NCBI RefSeq assembly: GCF_002970915.1
Contig: NZ_CP027190.1
Location: 2,046,001-2,110,000 of the forward strand
Origin: Lactobacillus sp. CBA3605
GTDB taxonomy: Bacteria; Bacillota; Bacilli; Lactobacillales; Lactobacillaceae
DNA length: 64,000 nucleotides
Direction: 5' to 3'
Shown here: piece by piece, positions 7,688 through 15,854 of the stretch
Layout: each line of letters opens with the position of its first letter
Position numbering within the stretch: position 1 is the stretch's first letter
Position numbers and translations under genes: made by a program
Notes under the pieces: model-generated
What the model saw: only the letters and a program-made list of their open reading frames with translations
Database searches by the model: none
Told to the model about the DNA's origin: nothing

Positions 7688-7795
7688 AAAAAGCGATTAT
7701 CGCAATTGGAAAAATGGCGAATTTACCATTTTTTAGGCTTAATTCCGAACTTATTGCATAATCATCTGAATTAAAGTTCGATAAAATCGCTTTTT
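7688..7795. repeat. Long-range inverted repeat in a divergent intergenic region
   Basis: AAAAAGCGATTATCG (7688-7702) is complementary, apart from a two-base bulge, to CGATAAAATCGCTTTTT (7779-7795), with a 76-bp loop. It lies upstream of both divergent genes and outside the promoter of the + gene. Possible roles are a regulator site or a relic of a small mobile element; nothing decides between them. Confidence 0.4.
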
Positions 7796-7863
7796 AATAT
7801 TTAGCTAGTTCTAAAACGTTCGTTTTTTATAATTATCCTAATGGCCAGGATGAGCTGCTGATT

Positions 7864-7892
7864 TTGGCAGGGCTGATGAAGTCGAGTATAAT
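7864..7892 (+). promoter_or_regulatory. Promoter of the TauE-like permease gene
   Basis: TTGGCA (7864-7869), a 17-bp spacer and TATAAT (7887-7892). The start of transcription near 7899 rules out any ORF start upstream of it. Confidence 0.8.
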
Positions 7893-7920
7893 GCTAGCAT
7901 ATGAGAGCGAGGAACGCAGA

Positions 7921-8808
7921 ATGGTTATTGCAATTGTGACGATCCTGACACTAACCAGTGTTGGGTTATTTGGGCTGTTAGTTGTGACGGCACACCGTCG
8001 CCAGGTTAAGTTAAATGGTCGTGAATTCGGCATTGGAGTGGGTATCGGTGCGGTGACTGACTTTTTGGACACGTTGGGGATTGGGAGCTTTGTGACGACG
8101 ACGGCAATTTTTCAGGCGACCCATTATTTAAAAGATGAACGCAAATTACCAGGAACCCTGAATACAGGACATGCTATTCCAACGGCCGTTGAGGCGCTGT
8201 TCTTCGTAACGACAGTTAAGGTTGAGGCTTGGACTTTAATCAGTCTGGTCTTAGCCGCCGCGATTGGTGCGGTACTGGGAAGTGAAGTAATGGTCAAGCT
8301 CAATCAACGCCGAATTCAACTTATCATGGCTGGTGCCTTAGTAGTGACGGCCATTTTGATGGCAGCTAAGTTAGCAGGATGGATCAGTTTGTTGGGAATC
8401 GCCAATCATGCCACTAGTTTACGTGGCTGGCCATTGGCGATTGGGATTGTTGGTAACTTTATTTTGGGATTATTGATGTCTGCCGGGGTTGGTCTGTATG
8501 CTCCTTGCATGGTGATGGTGTATTTTCTAGGGTTGACGCCGATTGCTGCTTTTCCGATTATGATGTTGTCATGTGCTTTGCTCATGCCGAGTTCAGCCTT
8601 GAACTTTATTCGCCGCGACCGCGTAGATTATCGGGGATTATTTGGTATTATTTTGGGTGGCATTATCGGTGTTATTCTAGCAGCGACTGTTGTTAAATCA
8701 TTATCACTGACAGCCATTAGCTGGTTGATTGTGTGTGTTAGTCTTTGGACGGCACAGTCATTATGGCGGGCGGCGGTTCGAACCCGTAGTGGGATGTCAG
8801 CGAATTAA
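7921..8808 (+). CDS. TauE/SafE-like membrane permease
   Basis: The integral membrane protein of 295 residues has about eight hydrophobic segments. The pattern GIGAVTDFLDTLGIGSF near the N-terminus and a similar GNFILGLLMSAGVGLYAPCM in the second half fit the internally duplicated TauE/SafE (sulfite/sulfonate exporter-like) family. In this family such proteins move small organic or sulfur anions; no substrate can be named. The ATG at 7921 follows GAGG at good spacing and lies 22 nt after the predicted transcription start. The gene is monocistronic and ends before a strong bidirectional terminator. Confidence 0.65.
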   Translation: MVIAIVTILTLTSVGLFGLLVVTAHRRQVKLNGREFGIGVGIGAVTDFLDTLGIGSFVTTTAIFQATHYLKDERKLPGTLNTGHAIPTAVEALFFVTTVKVEAWTLISLVLAAAIGAVLGSEVMVKLNQRRIQLIMAGALVVTAILMAAKLAGWISLLGIANHATSLRGWPLAIGIVGNFILGLLMSAGVGLYAPCMVMVYFLGLTPIAAFPIMMLSCALLMPSSALNFIRRDRVDYRGLFGIILGGIIGVILAATVVKSLSLTAISWLIVCVSLWTAQSLWRAAVRTRSGMSAN

Positions 8809-8854
8809 AGTTAAGCTAAAAGGCGGCTGTGACATAACAAGCCTTTAAAAAGTG

Positions 8855-8896
8855 AAAATGGACGTCCAACCGAATTTTGGTTGGACGTCCATTTTT
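8855..8896. terminator. Bidirectional terminator (permease / hflX)
   Basis: A perfect 17-bp stem, AAAATGGACGTCCAACC with its complement, around a 7-nt loop. A-rich on one flank and T-rich on the other, it serves the convergent genes on both sides. Confidence 0.9.
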
Positions 8897-8911
8897 GATT
8901 GTATTGCTTGC

Positions 8912-10198
8912 TTAGGCTGGTGTGACTTCGTAATGTGCATACCGTTGGGCGTCAACTGGCGTTAATTCTACCGTCAATTGCGTCCCATCAGCTAAATAAT
9001 CTGTTTTTAAAATATTGGCGTGGTCATTCAAATAGGCCACCACTTCACCGTCATTAAAAGGAATCAGTAAAGTTTTGGTAACAAAGTTCTTGAAAACTTG
9101 CGCCTTGATAATCTGGGTCAAAAGTTGTAGCGATTTTTCATCCTTGGCCGCATAGATGAGTTGGTCATCTTGCTGCGTGGGATAGGTCGCTTCGGTTAAG
9201 TCAGCTTTATTATAGGCGTAAATCATTGGGACATCATGCACGCCAATCGCTTTTAAGGTTGCTTCTGTGGTAGCCATCATTTCCTTATAATGCGGATCCG
9301 AATAGTCGATCACTTGAATCAGTAAGTCGGCATTGGCTGCTTCTGACAAGGTTGACCGGAAGGCATTAATTAAGTTATGTGGCAGGTTGCTAACAAAACC
9401 AACGGTATCACTTAAAAGTAATTGTTTGTTATCCGGGAAAGTTAATTGGCGAATACTGGTATCCAAAGTGGCAAATAGCATGTCTTTTTCAAAGACTTGC
9501 TTGTCATCACCTTTACCAAATAGCCGGACCAAACCGTTCATGGTCGTTGATTTACCAGCATTGGTGTAGCCAACCAGTGCAACGTTTGGGAGGTTGGCTT
9601 TATCCCGTTGGGACCGGCGAACTTCTTCGTCTTTGTTTAATTCTTTTAGTTCATGCTTGGCATGGCTAATACGATCTTGAATCGTTCGACGATTTAATTC
9701 CAGCTGGGTTTCACCAGAGCCACGGTTGGTATAACCACCGCCACCACCAGCAGCGGCCCCGGCCTGTTGGTCAAGCCGGTTGGCAATACTGGTTCGTAAG
9801 CGCGGCAATTGATATTGGAGTTGAGCGATTTTTACTTGGAGCTGGGCTTCTTTACTGCGAGCCCGATTCCCAAAAATCTCTAAAATAAGACCAGTCCGGT
9901 CGATGATTTGGAGCCCGGTTTCAGTTTCTAAGTTACGAACCTGACTAGGCGTTAAATCGGCGTTGACGACCATAACGTTTAATTCCTTGGCTTCAGCGAT
10001 TTCTTTGATTTCAACTACTTTACCTTTACCGAAGTAGGTTGCGCGGTTTGGTTTTTCTAAATTCTGATCGATGCGTAAAGCAGTCTGCATGTTGTTTGCT
10101 TCAACTAAGGCTTCCAACTCAGACATGGCATAGTCATAATTGGTCATGGTTTTACCCATGCCGGCAATAATGACGGGTTGTACGATTGGTTCGGACAT
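8912..10198 (-). CDS. hflX: GTPase HflX
   Basis: This 428-residue protein has all HflX landmarks: an N-terminal HflX domain, a glycine-rich linker (about 147-156), the RGSGETQLELNRR motif (about 159-171), and a coiled region. The G domain has a P-loop GYTNAGKST (210-218), a DTVGF switch II and YNKAD as G4. HflX binds ribosomes in a GTP-dependent way and splits stalled or hibernating 70S particles under stress. AGGAG lies 9 nt before the ATG. The gene is transcribed alone, divergent from the Nudix gene. Confidence 0.95.
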   Translation of the reverse strand: MSEPIVQPVIIAGMGKTMTNYDYAMSELEALVEANNMQTALRIDQNLEKPNRATYFGKGKVVEIKEIAEAKELNVMVVNADLTPSQVRNLETETGLQIIDRTGLILEIFGNRARSKEAQLQVKIAQLQYQLPRLRTSIANRLDQQAGAAAGGGGGYTNRGSGETQLELNRRTIQDRISHAKHELKELNKDEEVRRSQRDKANLPNVALVGYTNAGKSTTMNGLVRLFGKGDDKQVFEKDMLFATLDTSIRQLTFPDNKQLLLSDTVGFVSNLPHNLINAFRSTLSEAANADLLIQVIDYSDPHYKEMMATTEATLKAIGVHDVPMIYAYNKADLTEATYPTQQDDQLIYAAKDEKSLQLLTQIIKAQVFKNFVTKTLLIPFNDGEVVAYLNDHANILKTDYLADGTQLTVELTPVDAQRYAHYEVTPA

Positions 10199-10279
10199 TC
10201 AATCACACTCCTGACGTGTTATAGTTACTTCAAGTATAACATGCCTAATCAAAATATTAGTGATTAGCGAGTTAGGGAA

Positions 10280-10732
10280 GTGATAAGTTTGGGTTATGTG
10301 TTAGATTTACGGCAAAAGGTGGGGCATCAGCCCTTAGTCGTGGTCGGTGCCGCCATCATGGCACAAAATGCAGCGGGACAATTGTTACTGGTGCATCGCA
10401 CGGATAATCAGTGTTGGGGATTGCCGGCAGGCTCGACCGAACCGGGTGAAGCAGTCACGACAACTGCTCGTCGTGAATTACAAGAAGAAACTGGGCTTAC
10501 CGTTGATAAATTAACGTTAGTGACAGTTTTTAGTGGTCCTAAAATGCACTATATTTATCCAAATGGCGATGTGATTGATAGTGTCACGGTCTTATATCGT
10601 GGTCTGGTGACGGGTGGAAAGTTAATGACGCAGACCAATGAAACAGATGCGGCCGCTTTTTTTGCCCCAACGGCGTTACCGTCACCGCTGACTCCTTTGA
10701 CGGCTTGGATGTTACAGAATCTGCCGGATTGA
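10280..10732 (+). CDS. Nudix hydrolase
   Basis: The small cytoplasmic protein has about 150 residues and a complete Nudix box: GSTEPGEAVTTTARRELQEE followed by TG. The box binds the metal and cleaves a nucleoside diphosphate linked to some other moiety. WGLPAGS and the box lie near residues 50-75. The substrate cannot be told; ADP-ribose, oxidised nucleotides and mRNA caps are all possible in the superfamily. The start is a GTG at 10280 with a poorly spaced AGGGA, so a TTG at 10289 is an alternative. The stop codon overlaps the promoter of the gdx transcript. Confidence 0.8.
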   Translation: MISLGYVLDLRQKVGHQPLVVVGAAIMAQNAAGQLLLVHRTDNQCWGLPAGSTEPGEAVTTTARRELQEETGLTVDKLTLVTVFSGPKMHYIYPNGDVIDSVTVLYRGLVTGGKLMTQTNETDAAAFFAPTALPSPLTPLTAWMLQNLPD

Positions 10733-10757
10733 CCTTGCTGAGTAAATTTGCTATATT
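10729..10757 (+). promoter_or_regulatory. Promoter of the Gdx/SugE gene
   Basis: TTGACC (10729-10734), a 17-bp spacer and TATATT (10752-10757). The -35 box contains the stop codon of the Nudix gene. Transcription would begin near 10764, giving a leader of about 105 nt. Confidence 0.75.
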
Positions 10758-10778
10758 AAAAGGATTAATTAAACAGAA

Positions 10779-10847
10779 CTGTCACCGGACAGCGTCGAAC
10801 TAACTTCCTTAGGTCATTGTGGAAGTTAGGCGGCGCTGTCTTTTTTT
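10779..10847 (+). promoter_or_regulatory. Attenuator with competing hairpins in the gdx leader
   Basis: GACAG at 10788-10792 has two partners. It pairs with CTGTC (10779-10783) around an ACCG loop to form a small early hairpin. It is also the 5' end of a strong terminator, GACAGCG with CGCTGTC (10834-10840), extended by CTAACTTCC with GGAAGTTAG (10800-10808 and 10821-10829) and followed by seven T (10841-10847). The leader precedes a guanidinium-exporter type gene, where ykkC riboswitches are common, but I do not see the conserved ACGR loops or other consensus of the known guanidine classes. Confidence 0.6.
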
Positions 10848-10867
10848 AGTTGAGGAGGAAATTTAGA

Positions 10868-11182
10868 ATGACTTGGATTTATTTAATCATTGCCGGTATT
10901 TTTGAAGTTGTGTGGGCGACGATGATGAAGTTAAGTGACGGGTTTAGTCAAATTGGCTATGCCGTTGCGACGGTCATTGGGATGATTTTAAGTTTTGGCT
11001 TTTTAGCACTAGCCACGAAACACTTGCCGTTGAGTATCGCATATCCAATCTGGACGGGAATTGGTGCAGTTGGGGCAATTTTGGTTGGTGTTGTCGTCTT
11101 TAAAGATCAAATTGCGCCGTTAACATGGGTGTTTATTGCCATGTTGGTAATTGGAATTGTCGGGATTAAGGTTACTAATTAA
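10868..11182 (+). CDS. SMR-family transporter, Gdx/SugE subtype
   Basis: The 104-residue small multidrug resistance protein has four membrane spans and the essential Glu in TM1 (IIAGIFEVVWATMMK). The Gdx (SugE) subgroup exports guanidinium ions; polyaromatic drug pumps are the sister group. IAYPIWTGIGAVGAILVG is typical of Gdx. The start is the ATG at 10868, after GAGGAGG at 10852-10858; a longer reading from a TTG overlapping that Shine-Dalgarno site is not credible. Expression is probably controlled by the attenuator in its leader. A 110-bp palindromic element follows the stop by two bases. Confidence 0.85.
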   Translation: MTWIYLIIAGIFEVVWATMMKLSDGFSQIGYAVATVIGMILSFGFLALATKHLPLSIAYPIWTGIGAVGAILVGVVVFKDQIAPLTWVFIAMLVIGIVGIKVTN

Positions 11183-11184
11183 GA

Positions 11185-11294
11185 GTGTCAGCAAAGCCGG
11201 TTAGCCACCGAGTATAGCCTAGCTAGTGATTTGATGCGAGTTTAGCATCAGATGACTAGCGTAGCTAAGCGGAGGTTGCTGGCTTTGTTGGCAC
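11185..11294. repeat. 110-bp palindromic dispersed element, copy B
   Basis: Same length and core as copy A at 6051-6160 (for example TAGCCTAGCTAGT and TAGCTAAGCGGAGG are shared). Outer arms GTGTCAGCAAAGCC (11185-11198) and GGCTTTGTTGGCAC (11281-11294) differ from copy A yet still pair. Positions 5, 6 and 11 of the stem change from T-A, C-G, T-A in A to C-G, A-T, A-T in B. These are three compensatory changes, which argues for selection on the fold. Confidence 0.75.
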
Positions 11295-11316
11295 GTTTCA
11301 ACGATCCTGGTACAAA

Positions 11317-11362
11317 AAACAGCCACTACCAGAAGTTTCAAAACTTCTGGTAGTGGCTGTTT
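11317..11362. terminator. Bidirectional terminator after gdx
   Basis: A perfect 22-bp stem, AAACAGCCACTACCAGAAGT and its complement, with a tiny loop. It separates gdx from the convergent phosphatase genes. Confidence 0.9.
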
Positions 11363-11415
11363 GACAGCAATCATTAAGCGGGACAAGATATAGTCCAAAA
11401 TTTGGGGCTACTTGC

Positions 11416-12069
11416 TTAAATTAAGTCTTCAGCGTAGTTGACCACGTGAATTTGGTCACCATCAATGTCTAAGCGGGTGACACTCCCATTCTTAGGACCA
11501 GTTGTGATATCCATATCAGGGGCAAAATGGGCTACAATGCTACGAATTGTCGTGCCATGTGAGACTAACAAGATCTTTTCATGATGATTATGATGAGCTT
11601 TCAGATAATCAAAGCCTTGAGTGACCCGCGCCCAATAGCGCGCTTCGTCTTCAGCTTCATGAAAGGGATCGATTGACCGCATTAAGTCACGGGTTTTATC
11701 GATTGGTAGATAGGCTAATAGTTCATGTAAACTAGTGACGCCATAGTCTTTGCCGACCAGTGACCAAGTCCGACTAGAATCATCACCTTCAAAATAGCCG
11801 TAAAAGACTTCTCGAAAATTGGCGAGAGTGGTGACGGTCGGCTGGTTTGTTGGTGCGGCAGCCATGATTAACTTGGCAGTATCAACTGCGCGTTTAGAGT
11901 CACTAGCGTAATAATGGGTAAAATTAACAGTTGCTAAAGCCTGGCCAACTTGGGTCGCCATTGCTTGGCCGCGTTCAGTTAAAGGTGAATCTGACCAGCC
12001 TTGCATCCGATTGAAGACATTAAAATAAGTCTGACCATGGCGCACCAAATAAATTGAAAATTGTGACAT
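11416..12069 (-). CDS. Histidine phosphatase (phosphoglycerate-mutase-like), paralog 1
   Basis: The 217-residue protein opens with YLVRHGQTYFN, the RHG motif whose His is phosphorylated during catalysis. LLVSHGTTIRS supplies the second catalytic His near the C-terminus, and REVFYGYFEGDD is a conserved middle block of this lactobacillar subgroup. Members dephosphorylate small metabolites; the substrate is unknown. GAAGGAG precedes the ATG. It lies 19 bp after a second copy of the same gene type, and the two share blocks such as FYGYFEGDDS/T, so this looks like a tandem duplication. Confidence 0.85.
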   Translation of the reverse strand: MSQFSIYLVRHGQTYFNVFNRMQGWSDSPLTERGQAMATQVGQALATVNFTHYYASDSKRAVDTAKLIMAAAPTNQPTVTTLANFREVFYGYFEGDDSSRTWSLVGKDYGVTSLHELLAYLPIDKTRDLMRSIDPFHEAEDEARYWARVTQGFDYLKAHHNHHEKILLVSHGTTIRSIVAHFAPDMDITTGPKNGSVTRLDIDGDQIHVVNYAEDLI

Positions 12070-12088
12070 TACACTACTCCTTCGTTAG

Positions 12089-12745
12089 TTAGTTGAGCTG
12101 GTCCTTTTTTCCAAAGTAATCAACGTGAATCGCATCGTCGCTAATGGTGAACTTTGTGACACTACCATTTTGTGGGCGGTCTGGTGACGTTAGGTGTCCA
12201 TACTTAGCGGCCATGCTGAAGATGGTATTGCCGTGGCTAACTAATAACACCTGATCGCCGTCATGCTGGGTGGCCCGTAGTTGGGCAATGCCACCGTTAA
12301 CGCGGGTCCAAAATTCGGCGTTATCTTCAGCTTGGTGGAAAGGATCAGCCGCTTTAGCGAAGTCCTTGGCTTTTTCAATGCCATACTTTTCAATAATTGC
12401 AGATAGGGTCGGTGCTTGATGGGGCGCACCAATCATGTACCAGGTCTGCGAGGTATCGTCACCTTCAAAGTAACCGTAGAAGGCTTCGCGAAAAGCGGGC
12501 ATCGGGGTCACTGAAAGCGCCGCATTACCGCTATTAGGCAAAATTAAATTGGCGGTTGTCATGGCACGTGACATGTCACTGGCGTAAGCCGCATCAAAAT
12601 GAATACCAGCTAATAATTGGCCGGCTTTTTTAGCATCGGCTTCACCAACGGCTGTTAGTGGTGAATCACACCAGCCTTGCATGCGGCGATATTTATTAAA
12701 GTAAGTTTGACCGTGACGAATCATATAAACAGAAAAAGTTGACAT
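12089..12745 (-). CDS. Histidine phosphatase (phosphoglycerate-mutase-like), paralog 2
   Basis: The 218-residue sister of the downstream gene has MIRHGQTYFNKYRRMQGW at the N-terminus, AFREAFYGYFEGDD in the middle and LLVSHGNTIFS near the C-terminus. The true start is the ATG at 12745, 8 nt after GAGGAG; the longer reading from an upstream TTG would include the Shine-Dalgarno site in the protein. It is first in a two-gene operon of paralogs. The function is a cytoplasmic phosphatase of unknown substrate. Confidence 0.85.
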   Translation of the reverse strand: MSTFSVYMIRHGQTYFNKYRRMQGWCDSPLTAVGEADAKKAGQLLAGIHFDAAYASDMSRAMTTANLILPNSGNAALSVTPMPAFREAFYGYFEGDDTSQTWYMIGAPHQAPTLSAIIEKYGIEKAKDFAKAADPFHQAEDNAEFWTRVNGGIAQLRATQHDGDQVLLVSHGNTIFSMAAKYGHLTSPDRPQNGSVTKFTISDDAIHVDYFGKKDQLN

Positions 12746-12805
12746 GTCTAAACTCCTCAATCCTCATTTTTCGGGCTAACAGCCCCGTTAGTTCATTCTA
12801 GCATA

Positions 12806-14662
12806 TTAGTTGGCGGTCGCTAAAGCTTGTCGGATGAGTGGCGCCGCTTGCTTACTTCCCGTGAAGATTAACCGATCCCCATACTGAATCGTGGTGCTAC
12901 CATTGGGGACGATGACGCGGCGATTGCGGATCACCTGACTAATGGTAATATCTTTAGCAAACTGGAGATTCTTAATCTGAACATTAGTGTATAAGCGGTT
13001 GGCAACGCGGACTTCGTAAATACTATTTTCAGTATCACGTAACATCAACAAGGTTGATGGTGATTCGATTAGTGACCGGAGTAACGTAATGTTAGCTTCC
13101 GGTGTGTTATAAACTTCAATCCCTAAGTCGCGTAGTTCGTCTTCATGTTCATTCAACACGTTGCGGTCCTCAAACCGAACGATAATCCGTCGAACGCCAT
13201 ACGTGTTAGCTGCTTTCGCCAACTTATAGTTACGTTCGGCATCAATATGACCGAGCACTAAAATATCGGTATCAAAGACGCCTTGCGCCTCAAGTTCTTC
13301 GGCGGTAAAGTTCTCAAGTAGTTGAACGGGAGCTTGGGCATGATAGGTCTTGTAATTTTGCGGATGATTGGTAAACATCTGCACATCGTACCAGCCTTTA
13401 CGCAATTGTTGGGCGACCGGTACGGTACTGAGATTGGCACCGATAAAATGGACCGATGTCTTGACCAAATCTTCTTTTTCAGCGGAATAAAATTTATTAA
13501 AAATCAACGGGGAGACGACACAGGTTAATAGGGCGGCCAATAAGAAGGCACCGGATTGGTCGGTCGTAATCGTCTTCATCGACTTGGCAACGCGTAAAAT
13601 GGCTAAGACCATTGTCATGGTCGTGGCAGTTAGTGCGGTTCCGGCCAAAGCATTAGCTTGCTTGAAGCGTAGTTTTAAGACCCAATAGCCGCCGAGCTTC
13701 GCAATCATATAGGCGAAGAAAAACAGCGGAATAAGTAGCAATGTCTTACCGCTCGTTAATAAAGTACGCAAATTTAAGTCGACACCCGTGGAAATAAAGA
13801 AAATTGGAATGAAAAAGCCGTAACCAATCGAGTCGAGTCGTTCGCGGGTGCTTTCATTCGGTTGCAGTAATTTAAGGACAATCCCGGCGACAAAAGCGCC
13901 TAAAATGTTTTCAGCACCCACGGATTCCGCAACGGTGACCATGGTGACGATTAAGAAAAAGGCCAGCCGGATATCCAATTGAGTGGTTGATTTATTGATG
14001 TTTTGGTAAAAATGGAAAAAAGGTTTAAAACGCAAAAGTAAGACAGCGGCGACCGCTAAAATTAATAATAAGAGCCATAAACTTTGAGAATTACTCCCAA
14101 AAATAGAGGCGTACAAGGTCAGTCCCATCATCGGAATCAATTCTCCAAAGACGGAAATTAGGAGGATTGTTTGACCGAAGGCTTTACTGAGCAGTTCCTT
14201 TTCTTTGAGGGCTGCAATGACAATTCCTAAAGAAATCGTGGCAAATAAAATTGTCGCTAGCCAAAAATCGCTGAACAAGCCAGTGACTTTGAAAGTGGCT
14301 GCTAACAATAATGACAAAATCAAGACCGTGCTATAGGCATAGACCGATAGTCGGACTGGAGAATACTTTGGTAAACTACCGGCCTGTTTTTGTTCCAATG
14401 GTGTTAGTGCGGCGCGGCGTTTCTTAAACAAACTGAAGTCAATTTCGAGACCGCTTAAGAATAATAAGACAATGACGCCAATCGTAGATAACTGGGAAAT
14501 CGACGTATTCATTGAGACCAGATTGAACAGGCTGGGACCGAGAATGATGCCAACAATAATTTCCATAACGGCGGTTGGCAAGCTATTGATTTTGAATTTT
14601 GCCATCACCAATGGAATGAGTAATGCGGCAAATAAAATAATGACTAATGATACTTGATCCAT
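12806..14662 (-). CDS. Monovalent cation:proton antiporter, Kef/CPA2 type, with TrkA domains
   Basis: The 618-residue protein has about 12 membrane segments (residues 1-390) of the Na+/H+ exchanger fold (VVLLFLSGLEIDF; AENILGAFVAGIVLKLL). A cytoplasmic TrkA-N-like region (about 400-510) and a TrkA-C domain at the end (about 535-615, ending YGDRLIFTGSKQ) follow. Such proteins exchange K+ or Na+ for H+ under nucleotide or c-di-AMP control through the TrkA domains. The TrkA-N part (VHFIGANLSTVPVA) lacks a classic GxGxxG and may not bind NAD strongly. The gene is single and ends just before the phosphatase pair. Confidence 0.85.
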   Translation of the reverse strand: MDQVSLVIILFAALLIPLVMAKFKINSLPTAVMEIIVGIILGPSLFNLVSMNTSISQLSTIGVIVLLFLSGLEIDFSLFKKRRAALTPLEQKQAGSLPKYSPVRLSVYAYSTVLILSLLLAATFKVTGLFSDFWLATILFATISLGIVIAALKEKELLSKAFGQTILLISVFGELIPMMGLTLYASIFGSNSQSLWLLLLILAVAAVLLLRFKPFFHFYQNINKSTTQLDIRLAFFLIVTMVTVAESVGAENILGAFVAGIVLKLLQPNESTRERLDSIGYGFFIPIFFISTGVDLNLRTLLTSGKTLLLIPLFFFAYMIAKLGGYWVLKLRFKQANALAGTALTATTMTMVLAILRVAKSMKTITTDQSGAFLLAALLTCVVSPLIFNKFYSAEKEDLVKTSVHFIGANLSTVPVAQQLRKGWYDVQMFTNHPQNYKTYHAQAPVQLLENFTAEELEAQGVFDTDILVLGHIDAERNYKLAKAANTYGVRRIIVRFEDRNVLNEHEDELRDLGIEVYNTPEANITLLRSLIESPSTLLMLRDTENSIYEVRVANRLYTNVQIKNLQFAKDITISQVIRNRRVIVPNGSTTIQYGDRLIFTGSKQAAPLIRQALATAN

Positions 14663-14679
14663 ATTAATTCCTCAATTCA

Positions 14680-15618
14680 TTAATAAACTTTAAGCTGATT
14701 ATCTTCGAAACCCCAGAAAGCTTCATTTAAGTTGGGGTCGGTAAAAACTTTTAATAATTGGGCGATGCCAGGCGCTAACTTGGCGGTTGCCAGAGTGGTC
14801 AATGGTTGCCAACTGATGGCGCCCTCATAGGAACCAGCGAGGAGGTTGCCGGTGTAATCGGTAGTCGTATACAACGTGCCTAAAGACACATCACCAGCGG
14901 CATTTTCAACCCAAGTAACGGTTCCCACGAGTTTTAGGTGTGATACCGTCAGGCCTGTCTCTTCACGAACCTCACGCTGCATGGCAGCAACTTGGCTTTC
15001 GCCGGGGTCAACATGTCCACCTGGTAAAGTTAACCCGGGCCATTGTGAATCAATTTTATTTTCAACAACGACTTCATGAGTGATTGGATTCATGATTAAA
15101 CACATATTAACGAGTTCCGCCCGCACGGTGCGATCGTGATGTTCATGCGTCGCTTTTGTCAGCAACCACTCGCTAGCTTTGCCATTAATACTAGTGACAA
15201 AGGTGGTTTTTGCAGCATAATAGTCCGGTGTCACCGCAGCTTTAGTGCGTACCGCAGTATATTTACGACTATCGGTACGATGGGCGTTCAAATAATCCCG
15301 AAAATTAATCAAGCACTGATATTGCGTGACGTCAGTGAAAAAAATCAATTGGAAGGCCTGTCCTTGAACGGTCAGCTGATAAGTCTGGGGTTGATTAGGC
15401 ACTGGTGTCGCGGTTAAAGCTTTAGTAGCGGCGGTCATGTCGGTTACCAGAAGCGCAATATCAATAATTGGTTGTGCCGGAATGCTTGGAATTGCGGTAC
15501 TGCCAACGTGACTGCTGGCTTTTAGCCAGGGCGATAGCGATTGTTTTAATTGTTGCTGAAAGTTGGTCGCCGCAGTTTGCCAACTAGGTTGGTAAGCGAC
15601 GAATTGCCTCGTTTGCAT
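14680..15618 (-). CDS. GrpB-like nucleotidyltransferase-fold domain fused to a Nudix hydrolase
   Basis: Two domains are joined. Residues about 5-160 match the GrpB/UPF0157 family: SSHVGSTAIPSIPAQPIIDI, then FRDYLNAHRTDSRKY, a fold related to nucleotidyltransferases. Residues about 170-300 are a Nudix domain of the MutT type with a complete box (about 201-223, GGHVDPGESQ to REETGL). Nudix enzymes cleave nucleoside diphosphate derivatives; the role of GrpB is not well defined. Both domains are usually separate proteins. The ATG at 15618 is taken as the start; a GTG three codons upstream, just after GGAGAT, is possible. It is 17 bp upstream of the antiporter gene and may be cotranscribed. Confidence 0.8.
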   Translation of the reverse strand: MQTRQFVAYQPSWQTAATNFQQQLKQSLSPWLKASSHVGSTAIPSIPAQPIIDIALLVTDMTAATKALTATPVPNQPQTYQLTVQGQAFQLIFFTDVTQYQCLINFRDYLNAHRTDSRKYTAVRTKAAVTPDYYAAKTTFVTSINGKASEWLLTKATHEHHDRTVRAELVNMCLIMNPITHEVVVENKIDSQWPGLTLPGGHVDPGESQVAAMQREVREETGLTVSHLKLVGTVTWVENAAGDVSLGTLYTTTDYTGNLLAGSYEGAISWQPLTTLATAKLAPGIAQLLKVFTDPNLNEAFWGFEDNQLKVY

Positions 15619-15748
15619 GCGTGCCACATCTCCAAAATATTATAATCCTATGAAAGGATACACTTTTTATAAATATTTTGAAAGGATTTACCTAGGGTGT
15701 AGCTTGATTCACGCTGTAAAAATTCAATGCTGAGGTTGGGTGGAGAAT

Positions 15749-15790
15749 AAAAAAAGTTGCTGCAAGAATTGACAACTTCTTACAACAACT
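15749..15790 (-). terminator. Terminator of the dedA gene
   Basis: Read on the minus strand, AGTTGTTGTAAGAA pairs with TTCTTGCAGCAACT and is followed by a run of T. It lies 65 bp after the DedA stop. Confidence 0.75.
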
Positions 15791-15854
15791 GTCTGGCATC
15801 AATCATCAAATAGGTTGAAATGCGTTCTGAAAGTTAAGGTTTATTTTAATTAAG

